From contig OX344749.2 of the NCBI GenBank assembly GCA_947034885.2, forward strand, positions 7,889,501 to 7,953,500: a stretch of DNA of 64,000 bases. The letters are read 5' to 3'. The notes under the pieces were generated by a model. It searched no databases. It saw only the letters and a program-made list of their open reading frames with translations, and was not told the DNA's origin. How positions within the stretch are numbered: position 1 is the first letter of the stretch; every line of letters begins with the position of its first letter. Of this stretch, positions 10,275 through 20,212 are shown piece after piece. The stretch comes from Thuidium tamariscinum (lineage: Eukaryota > Streptophyta > Bryopsida > Hypnales > Thuidiaceae). A program made the position numbers and the translations under genes.

Positions 10275-12877
10275 ATGAAAGACGAGTCAGAGCTTTGCAG
10301 CTTTCTTGCAGTGTTTCCGAATTCATACAACTTGGGAAGGAAGGGGCAAATCGTGACTGTGATTATGTCACGCACTGGCTTGCTCTGAATCTGTGATATC
10401 TAATGAGATCTTAGAGAATAGTGGACAATTACAGTTAGAGTTTAGGGTTATGCATTCATAGGGTGCTATACTGTGCAGATCATGGAGCCCATTCACGAGG
10501 GCGACAGGGACCTGCTTCTGGTATACGTTCCAGGAGCATTTAAGGCCTCGGAGGCTTACTTCTCTTTGATGCACGCGATTCAGGCCCATTTGAGCCTGCG
10601 ACTATGGATCGTTGTGTTGCATAACGCAGACCAGGAGACACTGACCTCAACAACCCAAGTCGACGTCAGCTTGACAGGAGTCCTTGCCAGGCTGAAGGAG
10701 CGTGGCTTCCGCTCTGGCAGCCTTGATATAGAAAACGTCTTCCTAGCTGGACACAGGTTCACGCCTCTTCACACTACGTGCTTTCGTTAAATCCTTGATT
10801 GCAAAACTCGCACAGTATATATGCCATTGACAACACACTCCAAGCTTCAAATGACTGAGAAAATTCAAAATTGTACTAAATGATTTGTAACTTTCTACAA
10901 CTGTGGATCACTGACTCTTAAACCTTCCTTTACAAGAGTACGTCAAGAGACACATATATCTTGTGATACATCATGCATGTAACGATAGACGTCAAAAATT
11001 TCATCAGAAACAAGTGCTTCCCTTTCACCTCACATCCACTTCACATGGGTACTCACTTTATGAATTGCACATGAGTACTCTCACTTGCCTAGAGAACAAG
11101 GACGGTAAAACCATTGGGAGGTTCTGTCCCATTGGGAGCTACTATAGTGAGAGGAAAGTACTGTGGTGCTCCATTTTCTTGTAGTGTAAATGTGGTTCTC
11201 TATAGGAAGTTGGAGTCTCACAAAATTGAAATTGTTGGGTAATCTCTGCCCCTGTGGGACAGAACCAAGAGAAGTGTTTATACAAAATAGTTTATTGCAA
11301 TTCAAGATAGCGCCCACAAGGAGGGAACAAAATTTCTTACAAGATTTCTTGCAGTCATCCTGCACAGTTGGTGTGTGGTTGAAGTGCGGTCAATGGCATG
11401 TCCACTCTAGCTGAATTTGATTTCCAATGCAAGAAATTTGTACACAGTCTAGCATGAGATCGACTTCTTAAGTGGTGCGTTGTGTCGAGGATGAGCAGCA
11501 TTGGGGCATGGTTAGCAAGACCAGTAGCAGTGCGACGAGCTCAAGGTTTCATCCAAATGGGCTCCTGCTTCGACTCGAAGGCGGACAACCTTGCGCAGCA
11601 CCCCAAGCCAGTGCTCACTCTGGGCGGCGGTCGTGACGGTCAATTGCCCCCCTCAGCCATCGCCAAGCACTCTGCTGAAGTTGTTGCCACCGAGCCAGAC
11701 CTCGGCCCCCACAACACCTACGCCGTGAAGCCCGTGATCATCATCCCCGGAATGAACCATGCGCAGTTCTGCGACGGACACCTTAACAGGGAACGAGGCG
11801 ACCTCCCCGCAGCAATCAGCCTCGGTGACGCGCAGGACCGCGTGGGCGAACTTATCGCCGCCTTTCTTGCAGTCCAGTCTCAAGGCTCCACTGAAACTGG
11901 CGCCCGTGGGCTGGAAACGCTCACCAAAGCAGTCGAGGATACGCACCGAAGGTACAAGGTGCTCTGGGAAGCGCTTGCCAACCAAGCTGGTGACGCTGCG
12001 GCCCATCAACTGCACGTGGCGTCGCCTTCTTCATTAGCTCTAGAGAACGTCACCGTTGTGCAACATGATTTCGCTGACAACTTCGTGATCTCCAAGCCGT
12101 GGGTCGACGTCGGGAGGAACAACCAGGTCAGTGATGTCGTTTTGCCTTTTCAAACTTCAGCAGGATTACTACAATCTTAAAGCCTTCCAAATCTTTTTCA
12201 TGGTTATTTTCGAAGGGTTCCAACACTTCAGATGGGTTTTTTGGAAGAGTGTTCTACGTAATTTGATGAGGTTTTAGAAACTGACTAGATGTGATACCCG
12301 TTTGGCTCATTTTGACATTCTTTTGTAGCAAATCCTACACTAATAGCTAGAAGCTCCATTGATGAAATTAGTCAAGGATTTTCTCTGACCACATGGCTAA
12401 ACTTCTCGCAAATTTTCTTGTTACTGAACCCAGGTGTTCATCACGACGTATCTGTCACCAACGAACTGGACAGGGCTGTGCAACTTGTGGGTGAAGATGA
12501 AGCTCCGTGAGGCTGTGCTGCAACATTATCACTCCGGAGGCGATTCAGCCTCGCCCCTTGCATCCCTCGGCAAGGAGATCAACAGCAAGACGTTCCAAGA
12601 GGCGTTGTCCTTGGTCGGCGAGGAGGAGCGTGAGATGTTTCTGAAGCACGGGAAGAAGCTTCGTTTTGTGGACGACTGGCTCTGTCCTCCACCGGCGACG
12701 GTTTGGATCGAGAGCGACTTGAGCTTTACGCCCACCCCGAGTGGGGACGTCCAAGTGCAAACGCCTGTTCTGCTCAGCCCCGTGACCATGCCGCCTCGCT
12801 TTGCAGGCATGCATTACATGAAATTGTTGACGCTGAGCACTGCGCTTCACTGGATCCTCTGCGACTGCTTTCGGTGA
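10275..12877 (+). CDS. Alpha/beta-hydrolase fold protein with long C-terminal extension
   Basis: Probable serine hydrolase; the substrate is not predictable. Model: exons 10275-10358 (least sure), 10479-10756, 11499-12126 and 12434-12877, giving about 477 residues. The strand DLLLVYVPGAF is followed by the nucleophile elbow GHSIG (Ser121), created by the junction 10756/11499. Next come LTLGGGRDGQL (acid Asp167) and IIIPGMNHAQF (His208), so the triad is complete and in the usual order. The core is compact and is followed by about 260 residues I cannot assign. An alternative first exon at 9770-9847 would add a signal-peptide-like MALLLFLLVSPLA and also splices in phase at 10479, but the TATA box at 10161 favours the 10275 start. 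The last coding segment is duplicated downstream. Confidence 0.85.
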
Positions 12878-13380
12878 CTGTATTCTTCTCTTTTTTTTTA
12901 TTGGTTTCCAGTTTTATGAACCTGTAATTGTCCATTGAATTGAGAGAGGTCGCCGATGTAACTAAATTTTAAGTTCATCTGTCCTGTCATGGTTTGTTTA
13001 GAGCGTAAGTGAAGTTGGAACAATACCTGATACTTGAAACACGAATTGGATGTGAAAATTTTATGCATTACATGGAAGTGTTGACGCTGGGCACTGCGCT
13101 TCACTGGATCCTCAGTGACTCCTTTTGGTGACGACTCTGCTTCTATCCTTTTCTTCTTCGTTTCCAGTTTTTGTGAACCTGTAATTGTCCGTTGATTTGA
13201 GATACGGTAGTTCACTGGCGTATATTTAAAGTTCAATTGTCCATTTATGATTTGCCTAGAGCGTAGATGAAGCTGAAAAAATATCTGGTACGAGAGCAGT
13301 ATCACGAATCGAATATGGGCGTTTCAAGGTGGTGAGTTCCAGTTGTGAACTTCTAGACTTGCAAGGTCTGATTCTCTACT
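12809..13380 (+). repeat. Tandem duplication of the hydrolase 3' end
   Basis: The last 23 codons and 3' flank of the hydrolase (from ATGCATTACATG at 12809) are repeated from 13063, period 254 bp. The second copy still reads as an open frame to a stop at 13131 (MHYMEVLTLGTALHWILSDS, against MHYMKLLTLSTALHWILCDC). The tail motif GATGAAGCTG...ATCTGGTAC of copy 2 matches GTGAAGTTGG...ACCTGATAC of copy 1. A third, partial copy of the tail lies at 15725-15870. Confidence 0.85.
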
Positions 13381-13381
13381 A

Positions 13382-13574
13382 CAATAGAACCTCCCTAATT
13401 CAATGCTCTCTAATCCAGTAAACCAATAAAGTATTCTCAGAGGACATTGGTTGTTGGTCTTGGCTTGACAATATGAACCATATACAAAGATCATGCCCCT
13501 CCTTAATGTAATGATCTCTCTTATCTAATGTGTCAAATTGGTCCCAATCTTATTGAATTAGGGAGGTTCAATTG
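13382..13574. mobile_element. pogo/Lemi-like MITE
   Basis: 193 bp with ends CAATAGAACCTCCCTAATTC and its inverse. The inner 18 bp GAACCTCCCTAATTCAAT pair perfectly. A TA precedes the left end. Ends of the form CA(G/A)TnGAACCTC are typical of plant pogo-like (Tc1/mariner superfamily) MITEs. It is inserted in the tail of the second hydrolase 3'-end repeat. Confidence 0.7.
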
Positions 13575-13646
13575 TGTCTAGTTTGCAATTGGTATTTGTT
13601 GTCAATGATTCACTATAGACATGGTGACATGTCTACCCATGTAAAG

Positions 13647-13700
13647 TACAATTGAACCTCTATATGTGTTATAAATGCTATGAGTAGGGATTTAAAGATT
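13647..13700. mobile_element. Single end of a pogo-like element
   Basis: ACAATTGAACCTCTATATG resembles the terminus of the MITE at 13382. No partner end was found. The right limit is arbitrary. Confidence 0.3.
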
Positions 13701-13851
13701 TGTAATCCTTCAAGGATGGATTGGCGACCGAGGAAATTATCCATAGAAATCATTGGTTGAAGAGAATTTAAAAGCACTCATTGGTAGTCAAAGTATTGTA
13801 GAAGATCTCCCTTTTTCATACAAATTTATAGGGATGAATAGATGCAATTTT

Positions 13852-14852
13852 GGATCATTGTAAGAAACACTAGTCCTATTTCCTGTCACAATGAGAACCA
13901 CTTTTTTGTTATCCACTATAACTTTTGGAGATTAAGTCCAATGAACTTGAAATTTTTATTGAATGTACCTAACTTGAAGGTTATTAGATCCCTTATTTTT
14001 TAGAAATTTAAAAAAATAATAATAATTAAAAATCATTTTTGTTGAGTGTTACAGTTTGTAGTTTATAATAATTACTACATTATGAGTGCCCAAATTTAAT
14101 GATTTATAAACAAAACTTTTATGGTCTATACGTATAGGTGTAAAACATATAACTTTCGAATGAAATTTGAAAATGCGTTATTTTATGTCCTCTACATGAG
14201 TGCAAATTTTTTTGCGTTGCACACAATTTTTGGACATTGAAGATGCAGTAGAGTTGAGTTGAGGCCTCCAAAGGGTTGTTTCGAGGCTGTTGCCGAAACT
14301 GTTCCTGTAGTTGCTAGCCGCTATCAAGCCAACATTTATAAAAAAAAATTCTTTTCTTGGGTCTTGAAATATGAAAAAAAGTTCAAAATTTTATTTATTT
14401 TTAAATTAATGATGTGGCACTCTCTCAACCACATAGGATTCCTGTCGCAAGGCAGAGACTGTATTCCTACAGATCGAAACCCACAGTCTTCTAATGGCCT
14501 CAACTCTCTTCTAATGGTTCTAAGATTATTCTTTTGGTGAAATCTCATCAAAATCAACTCTTTAAAAATGGCCAATTTTTAGTTTTTTTGAAAATTGATT
14601 TTCCTATTTTTTACAAATTAAAATGTAAAAGTACCAATTTTCATGAGATTTTGCACTGTTCTAGTTCTCCTACTTAGAGATTTTTCCTATGCTTTTCCTT
14701 TCTAGGATACCTTCTTCTTAAAAGTATATACATGAAATATATTTTTCACTATTTTTAAAAATTGTTTTTCTAATTTTAAAGCCCTCCCGAAATTTAAAAA
14801 AGAGTATTGTAAAAATGCTACACTTTTTGGTTGGTGTTTCTTGCAATGACCC
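13852..14852 (-). mobile_element. Family A DNA element, copy 3 (diverged, carries a family C insertion)
   Basis: The ends GGATCATTGTAAGAAACACT and AGTGTTTCTTGCAATGACCC-like (GTGTTTCTTGCAATGACCC at 14834-14852) are inverted. They are flanked on both sides by TTTT (13848-13851, 14853-14856), a 4-bp target duplication. The interior near the left end matches the reverse complement of copies 1 and 2. A family C element sits at 14246-14515. This is the oldest-looking of the three A copies. Confidence 0.7.
14246..14515. mobile_element. Family C MITE, copy inside family A
   Basis: The ends CAGTAGAGTTGAGTTGAGGC and its diverged inverse GGCCTCAACTCTCTTCTAATG (first 20 bases shown match) enclose 270 bp. 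The GATGTGGCA...CAACCACAT block seen in other C copies is present. Confidence 0.65.
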
Positions 14853-14856
14853 TTTT

Positions 14857-15724
14857 GTCCTATAATACAAAAAGATTCTTTGTCATCTAATTGATATAAA
14901 ACATCCACCTCAACATTTAAGGATTAATGCATATAACATCATAACATGGAACAAATAATATATATGTAACTAATTTACTTTTGGGCTATTAACAATAATA
15001 TGTTGTCTAATTTTTTAACAATTGGATTATTTTTACACATAGAAAGGTACATTTACAATGGATGTTGTGAAGAATTAATAATGTTTAACATCTAAAATAT
15101 TTCTTTGAGGACTTAGTAAGGGGGTGAAATTTTTATAATGTATATGAGATTTTAACACTTATTGAGATAAGTAGAGGGTTGAATATATATTCAATCTTCA
15201 AAGTGCATGGCCCTTTGCAACAAAGTCAAAGTACACTTACATGCACAATTTGGCCATGGAGTAAAATGTATAACTTTTTACTTATCAAACCTTCAATTAT
15301 ATATTTCTATTAATACTTCATACTAGACTAGATACAAAATATCTCCAAGAAAATTAAAATTTGGAAAGAGCAACAAATACTGTAAGAAATAGAGGTGTTT
15401 GGAAAATCATGTTGTGTTTTGGTTTGTATTCCTCCTGTGGCCCACATTATCCATGGCGATTCTCTTACTACGGATTGCATAAGGATTGTGATTTTTATTT
15501 TGTCACCTCCTAGTCCACTTTCAACCTCTTGCGGTTGAGACCTTGTTGTTGGACTTGCTCTCAACACGACTCCCATTTCTCGACCAAACTCAATATTAAA
15601 CCCAATACGACTCCATGGATATCTCTATTGTATGATGAATTTTTCAAAAAAAGTTCGGACTTACATTTGAAAATTAGATAGGTGAACATGCTATTAAGTG
15701 TAAATTTGGCCTTTGACCCATAGA
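14857..15724. other. AT-rich spacer, nothing recognised
   Basis: No gene or clear element was found between the right end of the family A copy and the third tail repeat of the hydrolase duplication. Confidence 0.35.
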
Positions 15725-15870
15725 GCTTGCAAACGTAGACGAAGTTGAAACAATATCTGATACTTGAAATACAAAACAGATATAGAGATTTTAAGTTTCA
15801 ATTGTACTTCTGCAAAAACTTCTTTCAGACTTGCATAGTCTCTGATCCTCTACTGCCATATGCAATTTGC
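15725..15870 (+). repeat. Third, partial copy of the hydrolase 3' tail repeat
   Basis: The sequence from AGAGCTTGC through GAAGTTGAAACAATATCTGA and on to GACTTGCATAGTCTCTGATC aligns with the tails of the repeats ending at 13062 and about 13380. It is separated from copy 2 by 2.3 kb of inserted elements. Confidence 0.65.
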
Positions 15871-16058
15871 AAAGGACAGCACTGTTTGGTCAACTCAAGG
15901 AAATTCAGGATAAGTAGGAGTACCAATCCTGAACAGATCAAAAGCTCCTGAGTGATAGACTTATGAAAAGGCAATAGATGCTATCAATCTATGCTTCCAA
16001 AACCACGGAGTCACATTATGGTGTGCGTGAGGACTCTCACTGCAAGTTGTGTCTCCGT

Positions 16059-18551
16059 TCACTTTTGTGTTGGTCTTCTCTTTATGATTTCAGCCGCCCA
16101 TGATTTGCCCAAATCGGTTTGGAATTTCCCTGAGAATCCACAAAATTTTTAAAATTCAATACCCATGCAATATGTCCAATTGACCACATCAGATATTAGA
16201 TGTCTGTGAAAGCTCGATGCAATTCCTATCGGCCTCTAAGCATCACAACCTGATAAGCATGTCAAAGGTATATTATATTTGTGCTGCATACTGAACTAGC
16301 AATTCGTTTGCATCTAACTCGCTATTTGCACTTAAACCAGTAATTTATTATATTTTAAGCAACACCTCTGAGACCAAGTTTAAAGCCAGATGATACAGGA
16401 GGAACATGACAATAGACTCCTTTCTTTGACTGGGAAGGGAAGTACCTTTGGTAGATTGAAAGAAGTCATCCAATGCTTTATCTTGCTCTGCAAGCACACC
16501 CAAAACAAGCACGTTTCCAATGTCCATCACACCATTCTTAGGCAAAACAAACGTCTAAAGCTCCTCGTGCAACAGAGTTGATTCAACACATAATTAAGGC
16601 TAACCACTCACCATTTTCATATTCCACGGCTTGCAATATCATCTCCAACTGCACAAGAAGCCACTGATTAGATCAGTACCTACTTCAATTGAAACCAGAC
16701 GCCCATCTTTCCTTGTGATAATAACGGTAATTTTCTAGAATATATGCTTATGTACACCATCTTCAGTTAGGGAAACAAGAACGTCCCTTTCCTAGAACTG
16801 GGGAGGGTTTCAAAATTGTTTGTAAAACACAGGACAAAGAATGTAAAGAGAAGGTGAGTAAACATAGGACTGTCAAGTTGCAGGCAATTGGCGCCTGAGA
16901 GAGGTACCATCAGACACATCGCGATACATTTAGTATTTCATGTGTCCGTACCTTATCTAGGTCTTTAACAAATTTGGCTTCAGGAGTGCTGTTGCTCTCA
17001 TACTCCAGCCACAGCTCCTTCACCTCGGCCGCTGCATAATAACAATCCATCACCGTCATCAAGGTGAATATAGACAACAAATTACTCATGCCCCGTGAAC
17101 AGGGTGATGACTCATCGGTGACCATAATCCTCAAAAGCGTCAAAGTTTACATTACCACACACCAATATTTTGCAGAACTGGTACTCCAAAATGCACAAAT
17201 TACACAGGGATCAACTTCCTCGAAATATTTTCAGTAGTATTCTTTAATTACCTTCGATTCCACCTTCAAGCAATTGGCACATTTCATTGATTGCCGAAGT
17301 TTCGAGTCTATTCTTCTCTTCTTTGGGAATGTTATCGGTGGGTGTAATGTCGCCTACAATAGCTGTCGTACAAATAAACAATTCCTGATAAGTCGGCGAA
17401 GATATTTCCACATGTATGGTTTAGGGTTTAGGCAATTAATTGAACAGAGTTTACAACGCTAAGGATAAAATATAAAAGGCCGAGTCATATGTAATTCATG
17501 GATTTTTTAGAATCTCAATTGCTGCACATAACAACAGAGCAGGGAAATTAGAGCACTACCTTCAGCAATGTCATGTACCACGGCCATCTTCACGCACCTG
17601 CATTGTGGTGAGAATCAGGGGAAACATTACTCTATTACAATAATGAACTGCTTTAAATGGCATATTCAATCAAGAAAATAACCCTCACCTGTCTTTATTA
17701 ACACCCGGTAAATCCCCTGAGATGATAGCCATGACTGCCATGCGGTACATGTGATCAGCAATAGATTCCGACTCCTTCACTCCGTGATTGACCCACCCTG
17801 TTCTCTTTGTAGTCTGCATTGTGAGAGGAGAAATATCCAGTGCACGAATGAGATATTCATTCGATGCAGCCTTTAACCCTTAAAACAAAATTTGGGACAC
17901 ATGTAGGATCAGAACCTCCGCTGTCTCAAGTAAAAACATCTTGAACAGGATACATTTAGGGGTGCCTGTGCAGGTGGGGTTCCCGATTCTAATTCCAAAA
18001 ATGATGCGTTCAGGCCAAATTTCATATCAGTGAAGAACATTGCAATGTGCTGGTCGAAAATTGAATAATATAGATATAATTTGTCAAAATCTCAAATGAC
18101 GTCCTCAAAACGGGTAAAAACAAAAGGAGTTTCAATTTAGGCTCCTTTCAAGGTGAAACTCATGCTACGAATTTTGTCAAATTCTAAAGAAACGAATGCC
18201 AGAGCCAAAACCCTAATATGCTTGGCTTCCAAACCCAACCATTTCCGACAAAATCCCAAAGGAATATCCGATTGACAACGAAAGGCATCAAAATTATATA
18301 TCTGATCAGCGATCGAAATCTCCACGCACCTTGAGCCGCTGAATGAGCGTGAGAAATTGGATCGCAGAAGCCGGCGAGAGTGGCGCACTACGAGCGGATT
18401 GGGAAGCAGGGACGCCATCCACGCCTGAAGAAGAGTCCATAGCCGGCACTGCAACTGGCCTTCTCCTCCCGAGAGTCAGCTTCAGTCCCGTAGAAATCAG
18501 CCGAGAGTGCAGAACTGCAGGAGAACGAATGGCTGCGAGAGAATGAGCCAT
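16059..18551 (-). CDS. HDDC2: HD-domain 5'-deoxynucleotidase-type phosphohydrolase (HDDC2/YfbR-like)
   Basis: Predicted metal-dependent nucleoside 5'-monophosphate phosphohydrolase. Eight coding exons on the minus strand: 18551-18330, 17813-17689, 17597-17560, 17362-17252, 17031-16952, 16648-16612, 16487-16446 and 16129-16059. All are GT..AG and in phase, giving 241 residues. Residues 1 to about 58 (MAHSLAAIRS..., Ser/Arg-rich) look like an organelle transit peptide, as in the Arabidopsis homologue. The HD core follows: RTGWVNHGVKESESIADHMY (His95), VVHDIAEAIVGDITPTD (His124-Asp125) and FVKDLDKLEMILQAVEYEN (Asp191), then LDDFFQSTKGKFQTDLGKSW. The metal ligands are all present. The ATG at 18551 is chosen because it begins the transit-like peptide. 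Short upstream ATGs in other frames near 18603-18640 could form upstream ORFs. Localisation is inference. Confidence 0.95.
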
Positions 18552-18819
18552 CGGCTTCTCGATCTCTCGCAAATTTGTATGGAAGCTCGATCGTCTCTGT
18601 CATGCGGCGAACTGCGAAACGAGCATCGCAGTCTTTCCCATTGCGCTCTTTGGTCTTTTGAGGGTGTCTTTTTCAATTGAATTAATGTGAGACACTCTAT
18701 TACCACCGAAATTCCGCCCCCCTGTACATGTCAAGGCGGTGAACATTTTCTTTTAATAATGTATCCCCTGGGTACATAAGGGTGGAATTGGTTGAGGTTG
18801 GTTTACTTTAACCCCTCAC

Positions 18820-19090
18820 CGCCCAAACCCCAACCATATCATAAAACAACCCTACTTTTCAAGTGTTATAAGTCTAAATGTGAGTAACATATGAAAATCT
18901 GAACCATACAATCTTGTAGAGTAAATCATCTTGTTACGGTTCAAATGGGAGCAGACCCATTGCAGGTTAAATTGTACCGGTGGTCTACATTTAAGAATTT
19001 GAATGTACACCACTACAAAAAACTGACCCACAATAGGTCTACTCCCATTTATTCTGTAATGGGGTAGTTCACCCTAGTTGTTTTATGCCT
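18820..19090. repeat. Foldback (inverted-repeat) element
   Basis: AAATGGGAGCAGACCCATTG at 18947 pairs imperfectly with CAATAGGTCTACTCCCATTT ending near 19053. Further out, ATAAAACAACCCT near 18841 pairs with AGTTGTTTTAT near 19077. No coding potential and no clear target duplication are seen. Confidence 0.45.
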
Positions 19091-19105
19091 CTTCTTATGA
19101 TTCAA

Positions 19106-19436
19106 AGTAAGATAGGAGGCTTGAAATCCAATCAAGTTCTAAAATTGTCCACTTTCTCAAATGTACACTATTTGTACATGTTTCTTTTTTATCTTTAGAA
19201 GAATGTACAATCAATAGACATTTGAGGAGGTGGGTGGTTTTAGAGCCCTATACCATTTTGACTTCAAAAATTCATAATTAATTCTACAAAGTTTCCAAAA
19301 AAAATGAATTGACTTGGGTTAGATGTCAATTTGTCCTATCAATTATGGATCATTTAATGAAAAATGTTTTAAGAAGTTTCACCTCTCAAAAAATCAATTT
19401 CATTTGATAAACAAGTGCTTTAGGAACCTCCTATTT
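19106..19436 (+). mobile_element. Family B non-autonomous element, copy 2
   Basis: Same orientation as 8797-9129. It shares GAGGAGGTGGGTGGTTTTAG, AGCCCTATACCAT and GACTTGGGTTAGATG. The ends TAGGAGGCTTG and CCTCCTA are more diverged than in copy 1. Confidence 0.7.
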
Positions 19437-20212
19437 TTGTATTTTGAATGGATGAGAAGTTAATCGGACAAAGTATTGTTCTACAACCTTGTGGTCATTT
19501 TTCAAAATAAAGACACTAGTAAGAGTGCTTGTAAAGCTTTATTTCCATTAGTATATGCAAGGAAGGAGATAAAATTACATTTGCGGAATGAAAAGTGTAT
19601 AATTAAGGCTTAGACCTACCAAACATTTTTCTTTGACAAAATGGAAATTGTGCTTCTATCAAGGTTGTCAATTCTACCAAATATTAATTTTTTACAAGAA
19701 AAAAGAACATTTACATAGTAAAATGATGTAAATTTTTAAAAATTTTGCACATCAACTAATTTGCAATTGTTTAGAAAGTTAATTTCATGAATGACACAAA
19801 TATCTTATCCATTTTTTAAAATTTTAAAATTTTAAAATCAAATTAATAAAAAAGTTATTTTCCAATTCCGAAAGAAAAAGTGGGTAACTATGTCATCAGA
19901 TATTCTTCCTTGGTGTGCATGTAAGTTACCGCCAAGAGAGGAGGAGCGCACGCCATCACTCTCCATCTCCGTCACAATACAATTCACGTCGTCGTCTCTT
20001 CAAAATCCTGCTTCCACTGCTTCCTCTCACTCCCACCTCGTCCTCGTCCTCGTCAATTGTTTTGTAAGAACCGTAAGCTTAGTATTCTTGCGCATTTCTT
20101 TCCTCACTTGCGCCTCGTCCTCTTTCTAGCATTACCACTGCTCCCCTTTCTTTCGAAGCGGATTGCCTCTCGCCGTTTTGAAAGAGCTTGTCCAGTTCAC
20201 GCCACACTTGTC
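19437..20212. other. Spacer and 5' region of the OEP16-4-like gene
   Basis: AT-rich to about 19.88 kb, then a C/T-rich stretch (many TCCTC and CTCGTC units) typical of a plant 5' UTR, ending at the ATG at 20213. Open frames in the C/T-rich part have biased composition and no recognised family. Confidence 0.45.

Noticed and set aside
11177-11187. TTCTTGTAGTG as the right end of a CACTA element inside the hydrolase intron
   Set aside because: No matching left end or target duplication is seen in the intron. Eleven bases can occur by chance.
11653-12015. 120-codon minus-strand frame inside the hydrolase
   Set aside because: It is the opposite strand of exon 3, which encodes the catalytic Asp and His of the hydrolase.
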